DNA from: Ketobacter sp.
Lineage (GTDB): Bacteria; Pseudomonadota; Gammaproteobacteria; Pseudomonadales; Ketobacteraceae
Direction of reading: 5' to 3'
Assembly: GCF_003671495.1 (NCBI RefSeq)
Contig: NZ_RCHN01000043.1
Span: 1 to 64,000 of the forward strand
DNA: 64,000 nt
Shown here: positions 27,873 through 37,221 of the stretch, one piece after another
Layout: each line of letters begins with the position of its first letter
Numbering within the stretch: position 1 is the first letter of the stretch
Notes under the pieces: generated by a model
Seen by the model: the letters and a program-made list of their open reading frames with translations, nothing else
Told to the model about the DNA's origin: nothing
Databases searched by the model: none
Program-made: the position numbers and the translations under genes

Positions 27873-28043
27873 AGTGCTTCCCTTGTGCTTTTTATGGAAA
27901 TTGTATTGAGCCCCGGGAAATTTGGCACTGGCCTTTTATTACAATTTTTATGAGTCCAAAAACTAATCAGAAAACCTGGAGAATCCGGGGCCTCAGGGCC
28001 AGGTTTTGTAATACAAACCGACAAGCCGTACACATTTCAATAC

Positions 28044-28073
28044 TTGAATCTTTAAAAACGGGATGCGTACAAT
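28044..28073 (+). promoter_or_regulatory. Sigma70-like promoter of the AraC gene
   Basis: TTGAAT (28044-28049) and TACAAT (28068-28073) are separated by 18 nt and lie 19 nt before ATG 28092. The transcript leader would be very short. The divergent 247-aa gene starts at 27872, so the 219-nt spacer also contains its promoter. Confidence 0.55.
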
Positions 28074-28091
28074 GAGACATTATAAAAACAA

Positions 28092-29117
28092 ATGATCATC
28101 ATGACTCAAAGGACTGTATCAGCTTCCTGGCTTAAAAACCTGTGTGATATGTTTGTGGCGGAGGGTGTCAACGTCGACAGCCTGCTGAAAGAATTCGGTT
28201 TACGCGCCAAAGACCTGCAGGACAGCGACGCCCGTTACCCCAGTGACTATGTAGGTCACCTCTGGGACGCTGCTGTATTGCAGACCGGGAATCGTCACCT
28301 TGGGCTACGTCGGGAACTCTGTGACCGATACGGCGGCCTGCACCAGGTGGGCTTCGCCATGATGGCCTGCCCCACCCTGCTGGATGCCCTCAAGATTCTG
28401 CAGAATTACCTGCCCGTGGTCTCTGAAGAGGTCAGCCTGAGCCTGGAGCAGGACACAGACGGCTGCTGGGTGCTGCTGTCCCTGGCCAAACACCATTACG
28501 CGTTCCGCACCCGCATCGAATTCAGTTTTCTCACCACCCTGATGCTCTGCACCTGGATCACCCGCTCCAACATCGTTCCCCTGGCCCAGGAATGGACCTT
28601 CGCCGCACCGGCGGATGGCAGCCCCTACCAGCAGGCCTTTGGCTGCCCGCAAACCTTTGATCAACCGGAAAACCGTATTCTGATCAGCCGTGAGGTGCTC
28701 AACGCCGAGCTGCCCACCGTCAGCGCCACAGTGTGCGAACTGCACCAGAATGTGTTGAAAGAGCAGATGGCCCGCATGGGATTCGCCTCCATTCAATATC
28801 GGGTTTACACCGAGATTCTGCGCAGCCTGCGTTATGGCGAGCCGCGCCTGGGGGAAATCGCCGACGCCATGCACATGTCCGACCGCACTCTGCAGCGCAA
28901 ACTCAAACAGGAAGGCCTGACCTATCAGGACGTGCTGGACCAGACCCGCCAGGAGCTGGCGGAGCAGTACCTGGCCAACTCCTCATTGAGCCTGATGGAA
29001 GTATCCCAACTGCTGGGATTTCTGGATCTGAGCAATTTCTATCGTGCCGCCAAGCGCTGGTTTGGACTGCCCCCGGGCAAGTACCGTAACCAGCTGGGGC
29101 AGCAAACCATCGTTTGA
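28092..29117 (+). CDS. AraC-family transcriptional regulator
   Basis: 341 aa. The N-terminal part (about 15-200) matches the arabinose-binding-like domain found in OruR/ArgR-type AraC proteins (opening SWLKNLCDMFVAEGVNVDSLL; GGLHQVGFAMMACPTLLDALKIL). The C-terminal 100 residues hold two helix-turn-helix motifs (RLGEIADAMHMSDRTLQRKLKQEG and SLMEVSQLLGFLDLSNFYRAAKRWFG). Start ATG 28092 or 28101; neither has a clear Shine-Dalgarno. Divergent from the lipid-storage genes and followed by an acyl-CoA synthetase, it is a candidate regulator of both; a lipid-derived ligand is a guess. Confidence 0.9.
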   Translation: MIIMTQRTVSASWLKNLCDMFVAEGVNVDSLLKEFGLRAKDLQDSDARYPSDYVGHLWDAAVLQTGNRHLGLRRELCDRYGGLHQVGFAMMACPTLLDALKILQNYLPVVSEEVSLSLEQDTDGCWVLLSLAKHHYAFRTRIEFSFLTTLMLCTWITRSNIVPLAQEWTFAAPADGSPYQQAFGCPQTFDQPENRILISREVLNAELPTVSATVCELHQNVLKEQMARMGFASIQYRVYTEILRSLRYGEPRLGEIADAMHMSDRTLQRKLKQEGLTYQDVLDQTRQELAEQYLANSSLSLMEVSQLLGFLDLSNFYRAAKRWFGLPPGKYRNQLGQQTIV

Positions 29118-29256
29118 CCCGGCCCCAATGCGGGCCTGCTCAGGGCGCTGGCTGGTTCGCTCAAGGCTTTTGAGACAAAAGGTCACCGACTTGTACAGGA
29201 TTACTGCTACATTGATAGGACAATAATAAAGCAACCGTCCGCAATCAGGTAATCCC

Positions 29257-30780
29257 ATGCATCCAGGAATTTTCGCTGCCACACACCCGGATAAACCGGC
29301 CTATATTCTGTCCGAGTCCGGGACTGTGGTGACCTACAAGGAATTGAACGAACGCTCCAATCAATTGGCCCACCTGTTTCGCACACTGGGACTGAATCCG
29401 GGTGACCATATTGCGATCCTGATGGAAAATCACCCCCAGTTTCTCACCCTGGCCTGGGCCGCCCAGCGCAGCGGCCTCTATTACACGGCCATCAGCCATC
29501 GGCTGCAGGTGGACGAGGTGGCCTACATCGTCAACGATTGCTCTGCGTCCCTGCTGGTCACGTCACAACAACAGCTACCAGTGGCGCAGGCAGTGGCGGC
29601 CCAGATACCCCACTGCCCCCACCGATATGTCAGCGGCGAGCCCTGCCCGCCCTACCTGTCGCTGGAGCAGGCCATGGCTATACAGCCGACCAGCCCCATC
29701 GCCGACGAGTGCGAAGGCAGCGACATGCTCTATTCCTCTGGCACCACCGGCAAACCCAAAGGCATCAAACCGCCCCTGGAACTGCCACCGCTGGGCACCC
29801 CGGGCACGCTCTATAACCTGGTGTCTGCACTGTATATGACGCCCGGTGAAGAGATGCGTTACCTGTCCCCGGCACCGCTGTATCACGCCGCTCCGCTGCG
29901 CTACAACATGACATTTCAACGCACCGGTGCCACCTGCGTCATCATGGAGAAATTTGACGCAGAACGTTACCTGCATTTGGTGGAACAATACGCCATCACC
30001 CATAGCCAACTGGTGCCCACCATGTTTGTGCGCATGTTGAAACTGCCGCCGGCCGTGCGCGACCGCTACGACGTTTCCAGCCTGAAGAGTGTGGTGCACG
30101 CCGCCGCCCCCTGCCCGGTCCCGGTCAAGCAGCAGATGATCGACTGGTGGGGCCCTATCATCCACGAATACTACGCCGGCACCGAAGGCATGGGCTTCAC
30201 CACCATTAACTCCGAAGAATGGAGCCGGCACCCGGGTTCCGTCGGGCGCGCCATCCTGGGTGAGGTGAAAATTGTGGACGACGATCTTGTGGAATTGCCC
30301 TGTGGTGAAATCGGCACTGTGTACTTTGCCAACGGCGCCCCCTTTGAATACCACAATGACCCACACAAGACCGCGGCCGCCACCCATCCCCAGGGCTGGA
30401 CCACGCTGGGAGATGTAGGGTATCTGGACGCTGAGGGCTACCTCTATCTCACCGACCGCAAAGCCTATACGATCATTTCCGGTGGGGTGAACATTTACCC
30501 CCAGGAGGCGGAAGACGTCCTGGTCACCCACCCCAAAGTCACCGATGTGGCGGTATTTGGCGTGCCCAATGAGGAGTTCGGTGAAGAGGTAAAAGCGGTG
30601 GTCCAACCCAGCGACATGGCGCTGGCGGGTGCAGAGCTGGAGCAGGAACTGCTGGATTTCTGCCGTAGCAAGCTCTCCCCCATCAAGTGCCCCAGGTCCA
30701 TCGATTTTGAAGCGGAGCTGCCGCGTCACCCCACCGGCAAGCTCTACAAACGTTTGCTCAAGGACCGGTACTGGAAATAG
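29257..30780 (+). CDS. AMP-forming acyl-CoA synthetase
   Basis: ANL-superfamily ligase, 507 aa, activating a carboxylic acid to its CoA thioester with ATP. The P-loop-like motif SSGTTGKPKG is at residues 160-169; EYYAGTEGMGFT (A5), GWTTLGDVGYLDAEGYLYLTDR (A7/A8) and the C-terminal lysine in HPTGKLYKR (A10) are complete. The substrate is unassigned; relatives act on fatty acids, bile/steroid side chains or terpenoid acids. It lies 139 nt after the AraC gene and 7 nt before the second hybrid kinase, so it is probably cotranscribed with the kinase. Confidence 0.92.
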   Translation: MHPGIFAATHPDKPAYILSESGTVVTYKELNERSNQLAHLFRTLGLNPGDHIAILMENHPQFLTLAWAAQRSGLYYTAISHRLQVDEVAYIVNDCSASLLVTSQQQLPVAQAVAAQIPHCPHRYVSGEPCPPYLSLEQAMAIQPTSPIADECEGSDMLYSSGTTGKPKGIKPPLELPPLGTPGTLYNLVSALYMTPGEEMRYLSPAPLYHAAPLRYNMTFQRTGATCVIMEKFDAERYLHLVEQYAITHSQLVPTMFVRMLKLPPAVRDRYDVSSLKSVVHAAAPCPVPVKQQMIDWWGPIIHEYYAGTEGMGFTTINSEEWSRHPGSVGRAILGEVKIVDDDLVELPCGEIGTVYFANGAPFEYHNDPHKTAAATHPQGWTTLGDVGYLDAEGYLYLTDRKAYTIISGGVNIYPQEAEDVLVTHPKVTDVAVFGVPNEEFGEEVKAVVQPSDMALAGAELEQELLDFCRSKLSPIKCPRSIDFEAELPRHPTGKLYKRLLKDRYWK

Positions 30781-30787
30781 GATTTTG

Positions 30788-33592
30788 ATGGCAGTAGGGC
30801 ATACCGTGAAACGCAGTTTATGGCACTGGTTGCTGTGGGTCGGCCTGCCGGGTCTTTGGCTGCTGGCTTTTGCAACAGGCAGCCACGCGGCCATCGGGCC
30901 GGAATTGAAACCGGCGTTGCAGTTTTACCACCAACCGGATGCGCCCCCAACGGACCACCTGTCACCTCTGAACCTGGACGTACCCTGGCAGAACATCGAC
31001 CGCTCTGAACTGAATCTGGGGTTTGTGGAAGGTGACGTCTGGGTGCGGTTTGAACTCGAAGCCGGGGCCCTGCCGCCAAGGCCGCTCCTGCTGGAAGTGG
31101 CCAACCACAAAATAAGCCGGTTGGACGTGTTCGTGTACCAGCGACCAGCACCGTCTTCGGCGGATGATCCGTTGCAGACAGGGCTGCAAGCGGACCGGCA
31201 GGAACCCCTGCAATTAGAGGCTCACTTCGCCGCCGGTGATCACCTTCCCATTGCGCAACGCCCCTACCCGGCACGCAATTTTATTTTTCCCATCGAATAC
31301 TCACCCCAGCTCAACAAAGTGGTGTACCTGCGATTCAACAGTCGCTACCCCATGAAACTGCCCATCAACCTTTGGACTCCGGAACAACTGGAGCGCCGCA
31401 ATGAAGGCCGGATCCTGTTTCAGGGTTTTTATTTCGGCGTGGTGGCGATCATGGCGATCTACAACCTTTGCATTTACTTTTTTGTGCGTGACCGCAGCTA
31501 CGGCACCTACAGTTTTTTCATTCTTTGCCTGTCGGGTTTCATCCTGATCGACCGGGGCCTGGCCATCGAGTATCTGTGGCCGAACCACCCGGGTTACGAT
31601 TATCAGATGACGCTGGTACTGACGGCACTGGGATCGGCCGCCAGCATTCCGTTCACCGTGCACTTTCTGTCGCTGCACCAGCATGCCCCCAGAATCGCCT
31701 CAGCCTATCGTCACCTGACCCGATTGTGGCTGGCGCTGGCATTATTGGGACTGGTGTATCCCGCCACCTGGCTGACCTATGTGGTGGTGATTATCCTGAT
31801 CCCGGGAAGCATTTCACTGTCCGTGGTAGGCTTGCTGATGTGGCGCCGCGGTGTCCCGGCGGCCCCCTACTATACCCTGGCCTGGTTTGTGTTGGTGTCG
31901 GCCGTATCCATTTATGATGCGTATCTGCTGGGCATGTTGCCGATTTCCATCTGCACGGAGTATTCGCTGCAAGTGGGCAACATGGTCGAGGTCACCCTGT
32001 TGTCTTTGGGGCTGGCCTATCGCATCAAATCCCTGGATCAGGAAAAGCGTGAGGCGCATCTGCTGACCCAAACCAAAAGCGAATTCCTGGCCACCATGAG
32101 CCACGAAATCCGGACCCCCATGAACGGCATACTGGGCATGGCGGAACTGCTGCGGGACACTCGACTGACACCGCAACAGGCGTCCTACATCAACACCATT
32201 CTGGGCTCCGGCAAGACCTTAATGACGGTGCTGAACGACATACTGGATTACTCCAAAATCGAAGCCGGCAAGCTGGAACTGGAGGCCGTCAGTTTTCCTG
32301 TACGCCGCTTGCTGGATGAAACCGCCAATGTGTTCTCGGTGACCGCCAAAGAAAAAGGGCTGTTCTTCAACACCTATATCTCGCCACGGGTGCCTGCCCG
32401 CATCACCGGTGATGCCAACCGTCTGCGCCAGATTCTCACCAACCTGCTCAGCAACGCTTTCAAATTCACCCGGGAGGGAGAAGTCACCCTGGCTGCCGAT
32501 TGCGACGACAGCGGGCAGTTTATTATCATCACCGTCAGCGACAGCGGTGTGGGCATTGCAGCCCAGCAACAACAATCCATATTCGAACAATTCACCCAGG
32601 CGGACCGCTCCACCAGTCGCAAATACGGAGGCTCCGGCTTGGGGCTCACCATCTCCAAGCGTTTTGTGGAAATGATGGGCGGCGACATCGGGTTGCGCAG
32701 TCAACCGGGTCAGGGATCCATCTTCTGGTTCACCATTCCAATCATCGAGTCCCGGCAGTTCAATCTGGGCAACGCCGATGCACTCAAGCCCATTGCCTCC
32801 GGCTTGCGCATACTGATCGCCAACCCGGACACACGCTACACTGACCTGATCCGGGAGTATCAAAAGCTCTGGGGCTTTTCCCTCAGCATCACCCATTGCC
32901 TGCATGATCTGCAGCAACAATTGGAGGTCACCGGTTCAACCTATGACTTCGTGCTGATGGACCAATACTGCGAGGACTTTTCCATCGCCCTGGTGAATGA
33001 CCTCATTGCCCGTTATCCGGTGTTGCAAAGCAGCAACCTGATTCTTACGGTCAAGCCCGGGTTTCCCCGGCACCACTTTGCCGGCCTTGGCGAGCCTCCG
33101 ATTTTCGAGGAATACCCCATCAGCATTTCCGCCATTCAATTGTCTCTGCTGGAGCGCATCGGCTTCAATCGGGTGCTGCCGGAACAGATTGATGAAAACG
33201 TGGATCTGAGCCGGATGCAACTGCTGGTGGTGGACGACAATCCAGTCAACACCAAGGTTATCTGTGGTTTCCTGAAGAAGCTGGGCATTATTCCGGAAGT
33301 GGCTGCGTCCGGTCAGGAAGCACTGGAAAAGACCCTGGGAGCCAACCGGCAGTTTGACCTGATTTTCATGGATTGCGAGATGCCTGACATTGACGGTTAT
33401 GAAGCCACAACCCGAATCCGGCGCTGGGAGACAGACAACCAGCGACCGCCCCAGATCATTTGTGCCCTGAGTGCCCACGCCATGAAAAGCTACCGCGACC
33501 GCTGCTTTGCGGTGGGCATGAACGACTTTCTCGCCAAACCCATCGTGATGCAGGATCTGAAACACCTGTTGATCCGCTACGCGCAAAAATAA
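30788..33592 (+). CDS. Hybrid sensor histidine kinase, 7TMR-DISM type
   Basis: 934 aa, same architecture as the kinase at 22724-25534. ATG 30788 gives a signal peptide (about 1-34, cleavage near SHA/AIG); the frame is open further upstream inside the acyl-CoA synthetase. Domains: periplasmic DISMED2-like (about 40-200), seven helices (about 208-412), HisKA with His439, HATPase (NLLSNAFKFT, GGSGLGLTIS), a degenerate receiver (about 690-810, with LMDQYCED instead of the normal phospho-site context), and a receiver with Asp862 in FMDCEMPDIDG. It is cotranscribed with the synthetase (7-nt gap), tying its signal to acyl activation by inference. Confidence 0.92.
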   Translation: MAVGHTVKRSLWHWLLWVGLPGLWLLAFATGSHAAIGPELKPALQFYHQPDAPPTDHLSPLNLDVPWQNIDRSELNLGFVEGDVWVRFELEAGALPPRPLLLEVANHKISRLDVFVYQRPAPSSADDPLQTGLQADRQEPLQLEAHFAAGDHLPIAQRPYPARNFIFPIEYSPQLNKVVYLRFNSRYPMKLPINLWTPEQLERRNEGRILFQGFYFGVVAIMAIYNLCIYFFVRDRSYGTYSFFILCLSGFILIDRGLAIEYLWPNHPGYDYQMTLVLTALGSAASIPFTVHFLSLHQHAPRIASAYRHLTRLWLALALLGLVYPATWLTYVVVIILIPGSISLSVVGLLMWRRGVPAAPYYTLAWFVLVSAVSIYDAYLLGMLPISICTEYSLQVGNMVEVTLLSLGLAYRIKSLDQEKREAHLLTQTKSEFLATMSHEIRTPMNGILGMAELLRDTRLTPQQASYINTILGSGKTLMTVLNDILDYSKIEAGKLELEAVSFPVRRLLDETANVFSVTAKEKGLFFNTYISPRVPARITGDANRLRQILTNLLSNAFKFTREGEVTLAADCDDSGQFIIITVSDSGVGIAAQQQQSIFEQFTQADRSTSRKYGGSGLGLTISKRFVEMMGGDIGLRSQPGQGSIFWFTIPIIESRQFNLGNADALKPIASGLRILIANPDTRYTDLIREYQKLWGFSLSITHCLHDLQQQLEVTGSTYDFVLMDQYCEDFSIALVNDLIARYPVLQSSNLILTVKPGFPRHHFAGLGEPPIFEEYPISISAIQLSLLERIGFNRVLPEQIDENVDLSRMQLLVVDDNPVNTKVICGFLKKLGIIPEVAASGQEALEKTLGANRQFDLIFMDCEMPDIDGYEATTRIRRWETDNQRPPQIICALSAHAMKSYRDRCFAVGMNDFLAKPIVMQDLKHLLIRYAQK

Positions 33593-33609
33593 AGGCAGCA
33601 GACATAAAG

Positions 33610-33631
33610 AAAGGAGGCCGAAGCCTCCTTT
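33610..33631. terminator. Bidirectional terminator
   Basis: AAAGGAGGC (33610-33618) and GCCTCCTTT (33623-33631) form a perfect 9-bp stem with a CGAA loop (TTCG on the minus strand). It sits between the kinase stop and the end of the convergent DUF1329 gene and can serve both. Confidence 0.85.
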
Positions 33632-33699
33632 CATCAATACCAGGATCTGGTACGAGAATCTGATGCGCAGTGCGTTACGCCTTCTGCGCGATCACCCCC

Positions 33700-35079
33700 T
33701 TAACGAACCCCGGCCCGGCGCAGTGCTGCCGGTTGGAAGTCGCCATAGGAAAACTTCGCATCCCAGTTCACACCCATGATTTCGTTGTTCTCGAAACCCA
33801 GGGCCAGGTAACGACCGGCATGCAGGTCATACAGCACTTCCAGCGAATAGCCCTGAACCGGCACATGGTAGTACAGAATTTCATGGGATTCCGCCACCCG
33901 CCAGAGATTACCGCGACCGTCGTAGTGATCGATTACCGCCGCCATCCAGCTGTCCTCATCGAAGAAGAACACCCGCTTGGCATAAATATGACGGGTACCG
34001 GAACGCAGATTGGCTTCCACTTCCCAGACCCGGTGCAACTCATAGCGGGTCAGGTCCTGGTTGATGTGGCCGGGCTTGATCACGTCGTCATAGGGTAGAC
34101 CTTTCTCATCCAGCTTGTAGGAGTTGTATCCAATGTACATCTCCTTTTTGCCTTTCAGGGTCCACTCGTAGCGGTCGGGGGAACCGTTGAACAGGTCATA
34201 GTTGTCCGCCGTACGCATGCCGTCTGCAGCCGTCCCCGGGCCATCATAGGCCACCTGCGGTGCCCGTCGTACCCGGCGTTGACCGGCGTTATAGATCCAC
34301 GCCCGACGCGGCTCCTTCACCTGGTCCAGGGTTTCGTGCACCAGCAGTACGTTACCCGCCAGACGGGAGGGTGCTGTCACCACCTGCTTGCCGTAAAACA
34401 GCACGTTGTCATCCTTACCCGGCTCGTAGTCAGTCAGCTTGTTGGCCACCACCACCTGGTCGCGGAACATCACCATACTGTAGGCGCCGTTGGCCAGCGG
34501 CGTCACCTGACCGGCATAACGATCCAGGGCATCCCCCCGCCAGCGGGCAATGTGGTTCCAAACTGCTTCCAGACCATTGTTGGGAATGGGGAACGGATAG
34601 CCTTGCAGCTCGTAGTTTTTCAAACCGGTGGGGCCAACCGGCTCCGTGCTCACCGCATTTTTCTTGGTGAGTTCAGCCACGTGTTCCGGCATACGGAAAG
34701 TACGCCGGGTCTGGTAGACCGGCATACGGAAGGTTTCCGGATATTTCTGGAACATGGCGTACTGACCGGGGCTCAGCTTGTCTTTGTACTGTTCCACGTT
34801 CTGGGCGGTGATGACGAACAACGGTTTGTCGTCGGGGAACGGATTACACAGGAACTCCCCGCCGTTGTAACAGGCAGGAGCGGATTTCATACCACCATCG
34901 TAGGCAGGAATGGAACCATCGGCGTTACCGGCCACTTCAGCGCCGGTGGCCGTGAGCTCGCTGCCGCCCAGCTTTGCTGCCTGTTCCGCCGGCACTTTGG
35001 CATGGGCTGCCGCACCGAACATCACAGTGGCAACCGCGGCGACCAGGGTATTAGCAAGTTTTGTTGTTTTGGTATTCAT
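33700..35079 (-). CDS. DUF1329 family periplasmic protein
   Basis: 459 aa exported protein. A signal peptide covers residues 1-27 (cleavage AHA/KVP), followed by the family opening KVPAEQAAKLGGSELTATGAE and the AYDGG(M) segment. The fold is LolA/LolB-like (lipoprotein carrier superfamily), and members usually sit beside DUF1302 outer-membrane proteins in organisms that degrade lipids, alkanes or steroids. The C-terminal half has DHYDGRGNLWRVAESHEI. Here it is 20 nt downstream of a DUF1302 gene on the same strand. A role in moving hydrophobic compounds between membranes is inferred. Confidence 0.9.
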   Translation of the reverse strand: MNTKTTKLANTLVAAVATVMFGAAAHAKVPAEQAAKLGGSELTATGAEVAGNADGSIPAYDGGMKSAPACYNGGEFLCNPFPDDKPLFVITAQNVEQYKDKLSPGQYAMFQKYPETFRMPVYQTRRTFRMPEHVAELTKKNAVSTEPVGPTGLKNYELQGYPFPIPNNGLEAVWNHIARWRGDALDRYAGQVTPLANGAYSMVMFRDQVVVANKLTDYEPGKDDNVLFYGKQVVTAPSRLAGNVLLVHETLDQVKEPRRAWIYNAGQRRVRRAPQVAYDGPGTAADGMRTADNYDLFNGSPDRYEWTLKGKKEMYIGYNSYKLDEKGLPYDDVIKPGHINQDLTRYELHRVWEVEANLRSGTRHIYAKRVFFFDEDSWMAAVIDHYDGRGNLWRVAESHEILYYHVPVQGYSLEVLYDLHAGRYLALGFENNEIMGVNWDAKFSYGDFQPAALRRAGVR

Positions 35080-35099
35080 TAAGTCTATTCCCCCTGACC

Positions 35100-36955
35100 T
35101 TAAAAGGATGCGGATGCGCTGACAGAATAGTAGTCTTTATCAGCCAATTGATTGTAGGGTTCGTTGCCGTAGAAGCTTGTGTAAGACGCCTGTACGCTGT
35201 AGTCGTTCAGCCAGATTGCTTCCAATGACAAACCCAGGGCCTTGCGGTTTTGCAGGAAGTTGGACACCGGGCTCGCAGAGTAGCCATATACATCGTGGCT
35301 GAAGCTGACAGTAGGTTTCAGGTTCACACCGGCAAACACGTTGTTGTATTCCCCGGTGAAACGCATTTTATAGCCCCATGCGCCACTGGTGGGATAGGCG
35401 TTTTTCTCAGGCGAACCTGCAGAGTTGGGAATGGACAGCGCCAGGCCATTCAGGAAATCTTCATAGGGAATGGGCACTACACCGGGAATAGTCTGATCCA
35501 CCGGTGGCAGATTGGGGAAATTCAGGGTGGCGTTGTAACTGCTGTTCAACAGTGCTTTGTCCTTGGCGGGAAGATCAGTGTATGACCCGGCGATATCCAG
35601 GATAGCGGTCCAACGGGATGCCCCGAGGATCTGATCGAAGAAATGAATAAATGCGATTTCAGCCTGATAGTAATCCGTTTCATAGTAGCCCACGTTCTGG
35701 TCGCCCGGCTCGAACTTACTGTAGCAATCGTAGGGCACCGGAGCATCGTAACAAGTCAGGGCAGGAAGACCCACCGCACCGGCCAGGGAGTCACCGTCTT
35801 CCAGGGCGAAAGGCTGATCCTTACGCAAACTGATCTCACCGGAGACCGCCGTCGCGCCACCAGGCAAGCCGAAGTCGAAGGTCGTGTTGAAGCTGGCACC
35901 AATCAACGGAATGTCTTCCACATAATCCAGGTAGTAGTCGCCAAAGGGCAGCAGGAAAGCCGTTGCCAGCGGGTTACCGGTAGCGCCGACCAATGTGGTA
36001 CGCAGATCCGTTAAGCTCATGCCATTCGGCAGGGTCGCACCGCCGGGGTTAAGCACCGGGTTGGAATTGAAGAATGCAACGAATTCATCCACGTTGGCAT
36101 AGTGGCCGGAAATCACCGGCAATCGGGAGTGCAGATTCATGTAATAAAAGCTGAATTCTGTCTGAATGGAATCAGCAAAATAACGCAGGGCGATACCGAA
36201 CTCACCGCCCTTGTCAGGCTCGCTGTCACCCACTCGAGGCAGCGTAACCCAATCAGCCGGTGCACTGAATACTGCCGGCTCCGGTGCCGCATGCAGCTCC
36301 ATACCATAGGGAACAAAACCGTTATAACAGCCGGGGCCCACCAGGTCGGACGGGGAGAAGAAAGTACCGCAGGCGGGTAGTTCCGTTTCCTTCCACTCCA
36401 GCATGTAGAACGCTTCAAGGGTTAAGGAATTGGTGAGACCAATGGAGCCGTAAAGCGAGCCCAACGGAATCAGCGCGTCTTTGACTTCTGATCCGGGTGC
36501 CAGCAAGGCATTGACGTCGACGGGGTTGATGCTGTTGATGCCGTTGGCGAAGAAGATCCCCTCACCCCAGTTGATAACCTGTCGGCCCAGACGCACGTTC
36601 AGCGGCATATCATTGATATACCAGTCTCCCCAGATAAAGGCATCCATGATATCCGCACTGCGACCATCACTCTGGTTGGGCTCCAACTCATTGCCCACAA
36701 CAGAGCCGAAGGGATTGCCGATCTGCTGGTAGTAAGCAGGCGTATCGCTGACGCCGTCACCATTAACGATGCGGTGATCATAGTACGCTTTGCCGCGGAT
36801 GAAAGCGCCGAAATTCTGGTAGTTCAACTCAACGTCCATGGTGACCTTGAGCATCTCCGAGAACGTAGAGCCTTTTTTCCAGTTCAGGTTCGCGTTATCG
36901 GCGGTGCTGTAGCAAGCGCACTTGCCCTGAACCTGAAGAAGTAACGATTGGACAT
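35100..36955 (-). pseudogene. DUF1302 outer-membrane protein gene, disrupted at the 5' end
   Basis: The C-terminal 584 residues (from 36854) are a typical DUF1302 beta-barrel protein: NFGAFIRGKAYYD, WGEGIFFANGINSINPVDV, and a terminal Phe in SVSASASF. A normal start lies at ATG 36955 with GGAGAG 8 nt upstream and opens a signal peptide (MSNRYFFRFRASALATA), but that frame stops after 23 codons. The barrel frame is open across the same segment (DNANLNWKKGSTFSEM is readable in it) but has no start or signal. Compared with family members, the rest of the signal peptide and about 45-60 residues are missing, so this looks like an out-of-frame deletion. Translation from 36854 or 36839 would give an unexported protein. 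Confidence 0.75.
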
Positions 36956-37221
36956 GTGAGAGTCTCTCCGTCTCTTTTTGGAGTTGTGTTTTTTTTGTGC
37001 TGATCTAGTGATAAGGATAGTCAGAAATGGCGTTTTCACCTGTTTTGTCAGCACTGTAGACGATTGGTTATTTTTTGTTTAATCGCCCAACAGCTGACCT
37101 TACCAAAGGCTGAGCCAGAGTTAATGGCCAATTCATTCAAAATCGATGGCCGTTTTGACCACTAACCTAATTAGACTCTGCCATGGGGGCACCACGCCCC
37201 CACTGATGTGTACCGCGCCCC
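36956..37221 (-). other. Intergenic region upstream of the DUF1302 gene
   Basis: A 266-nt spacer containing the Shine-Dalgarno of the disrupted DUF1302 gene (minus strand), a T-rich stretch near 36975-36996, and the 3' hairpins of the next minus-strand gene. No gene and no confident promoter were seen. Confidence 0.4.
37184..37202 (-). terminator. Hairpin downstream of the unknown secreted protein gene
   Basis: TGGGGGC (37184-37190) pairs with GCCCCCA (37196-37202) around ACCAC. A second small inverted repeat, GCGCCC/GGGCGC, spans the stop codon at 37215-37234. The T content after the stem is low. Confidence 0.45.
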
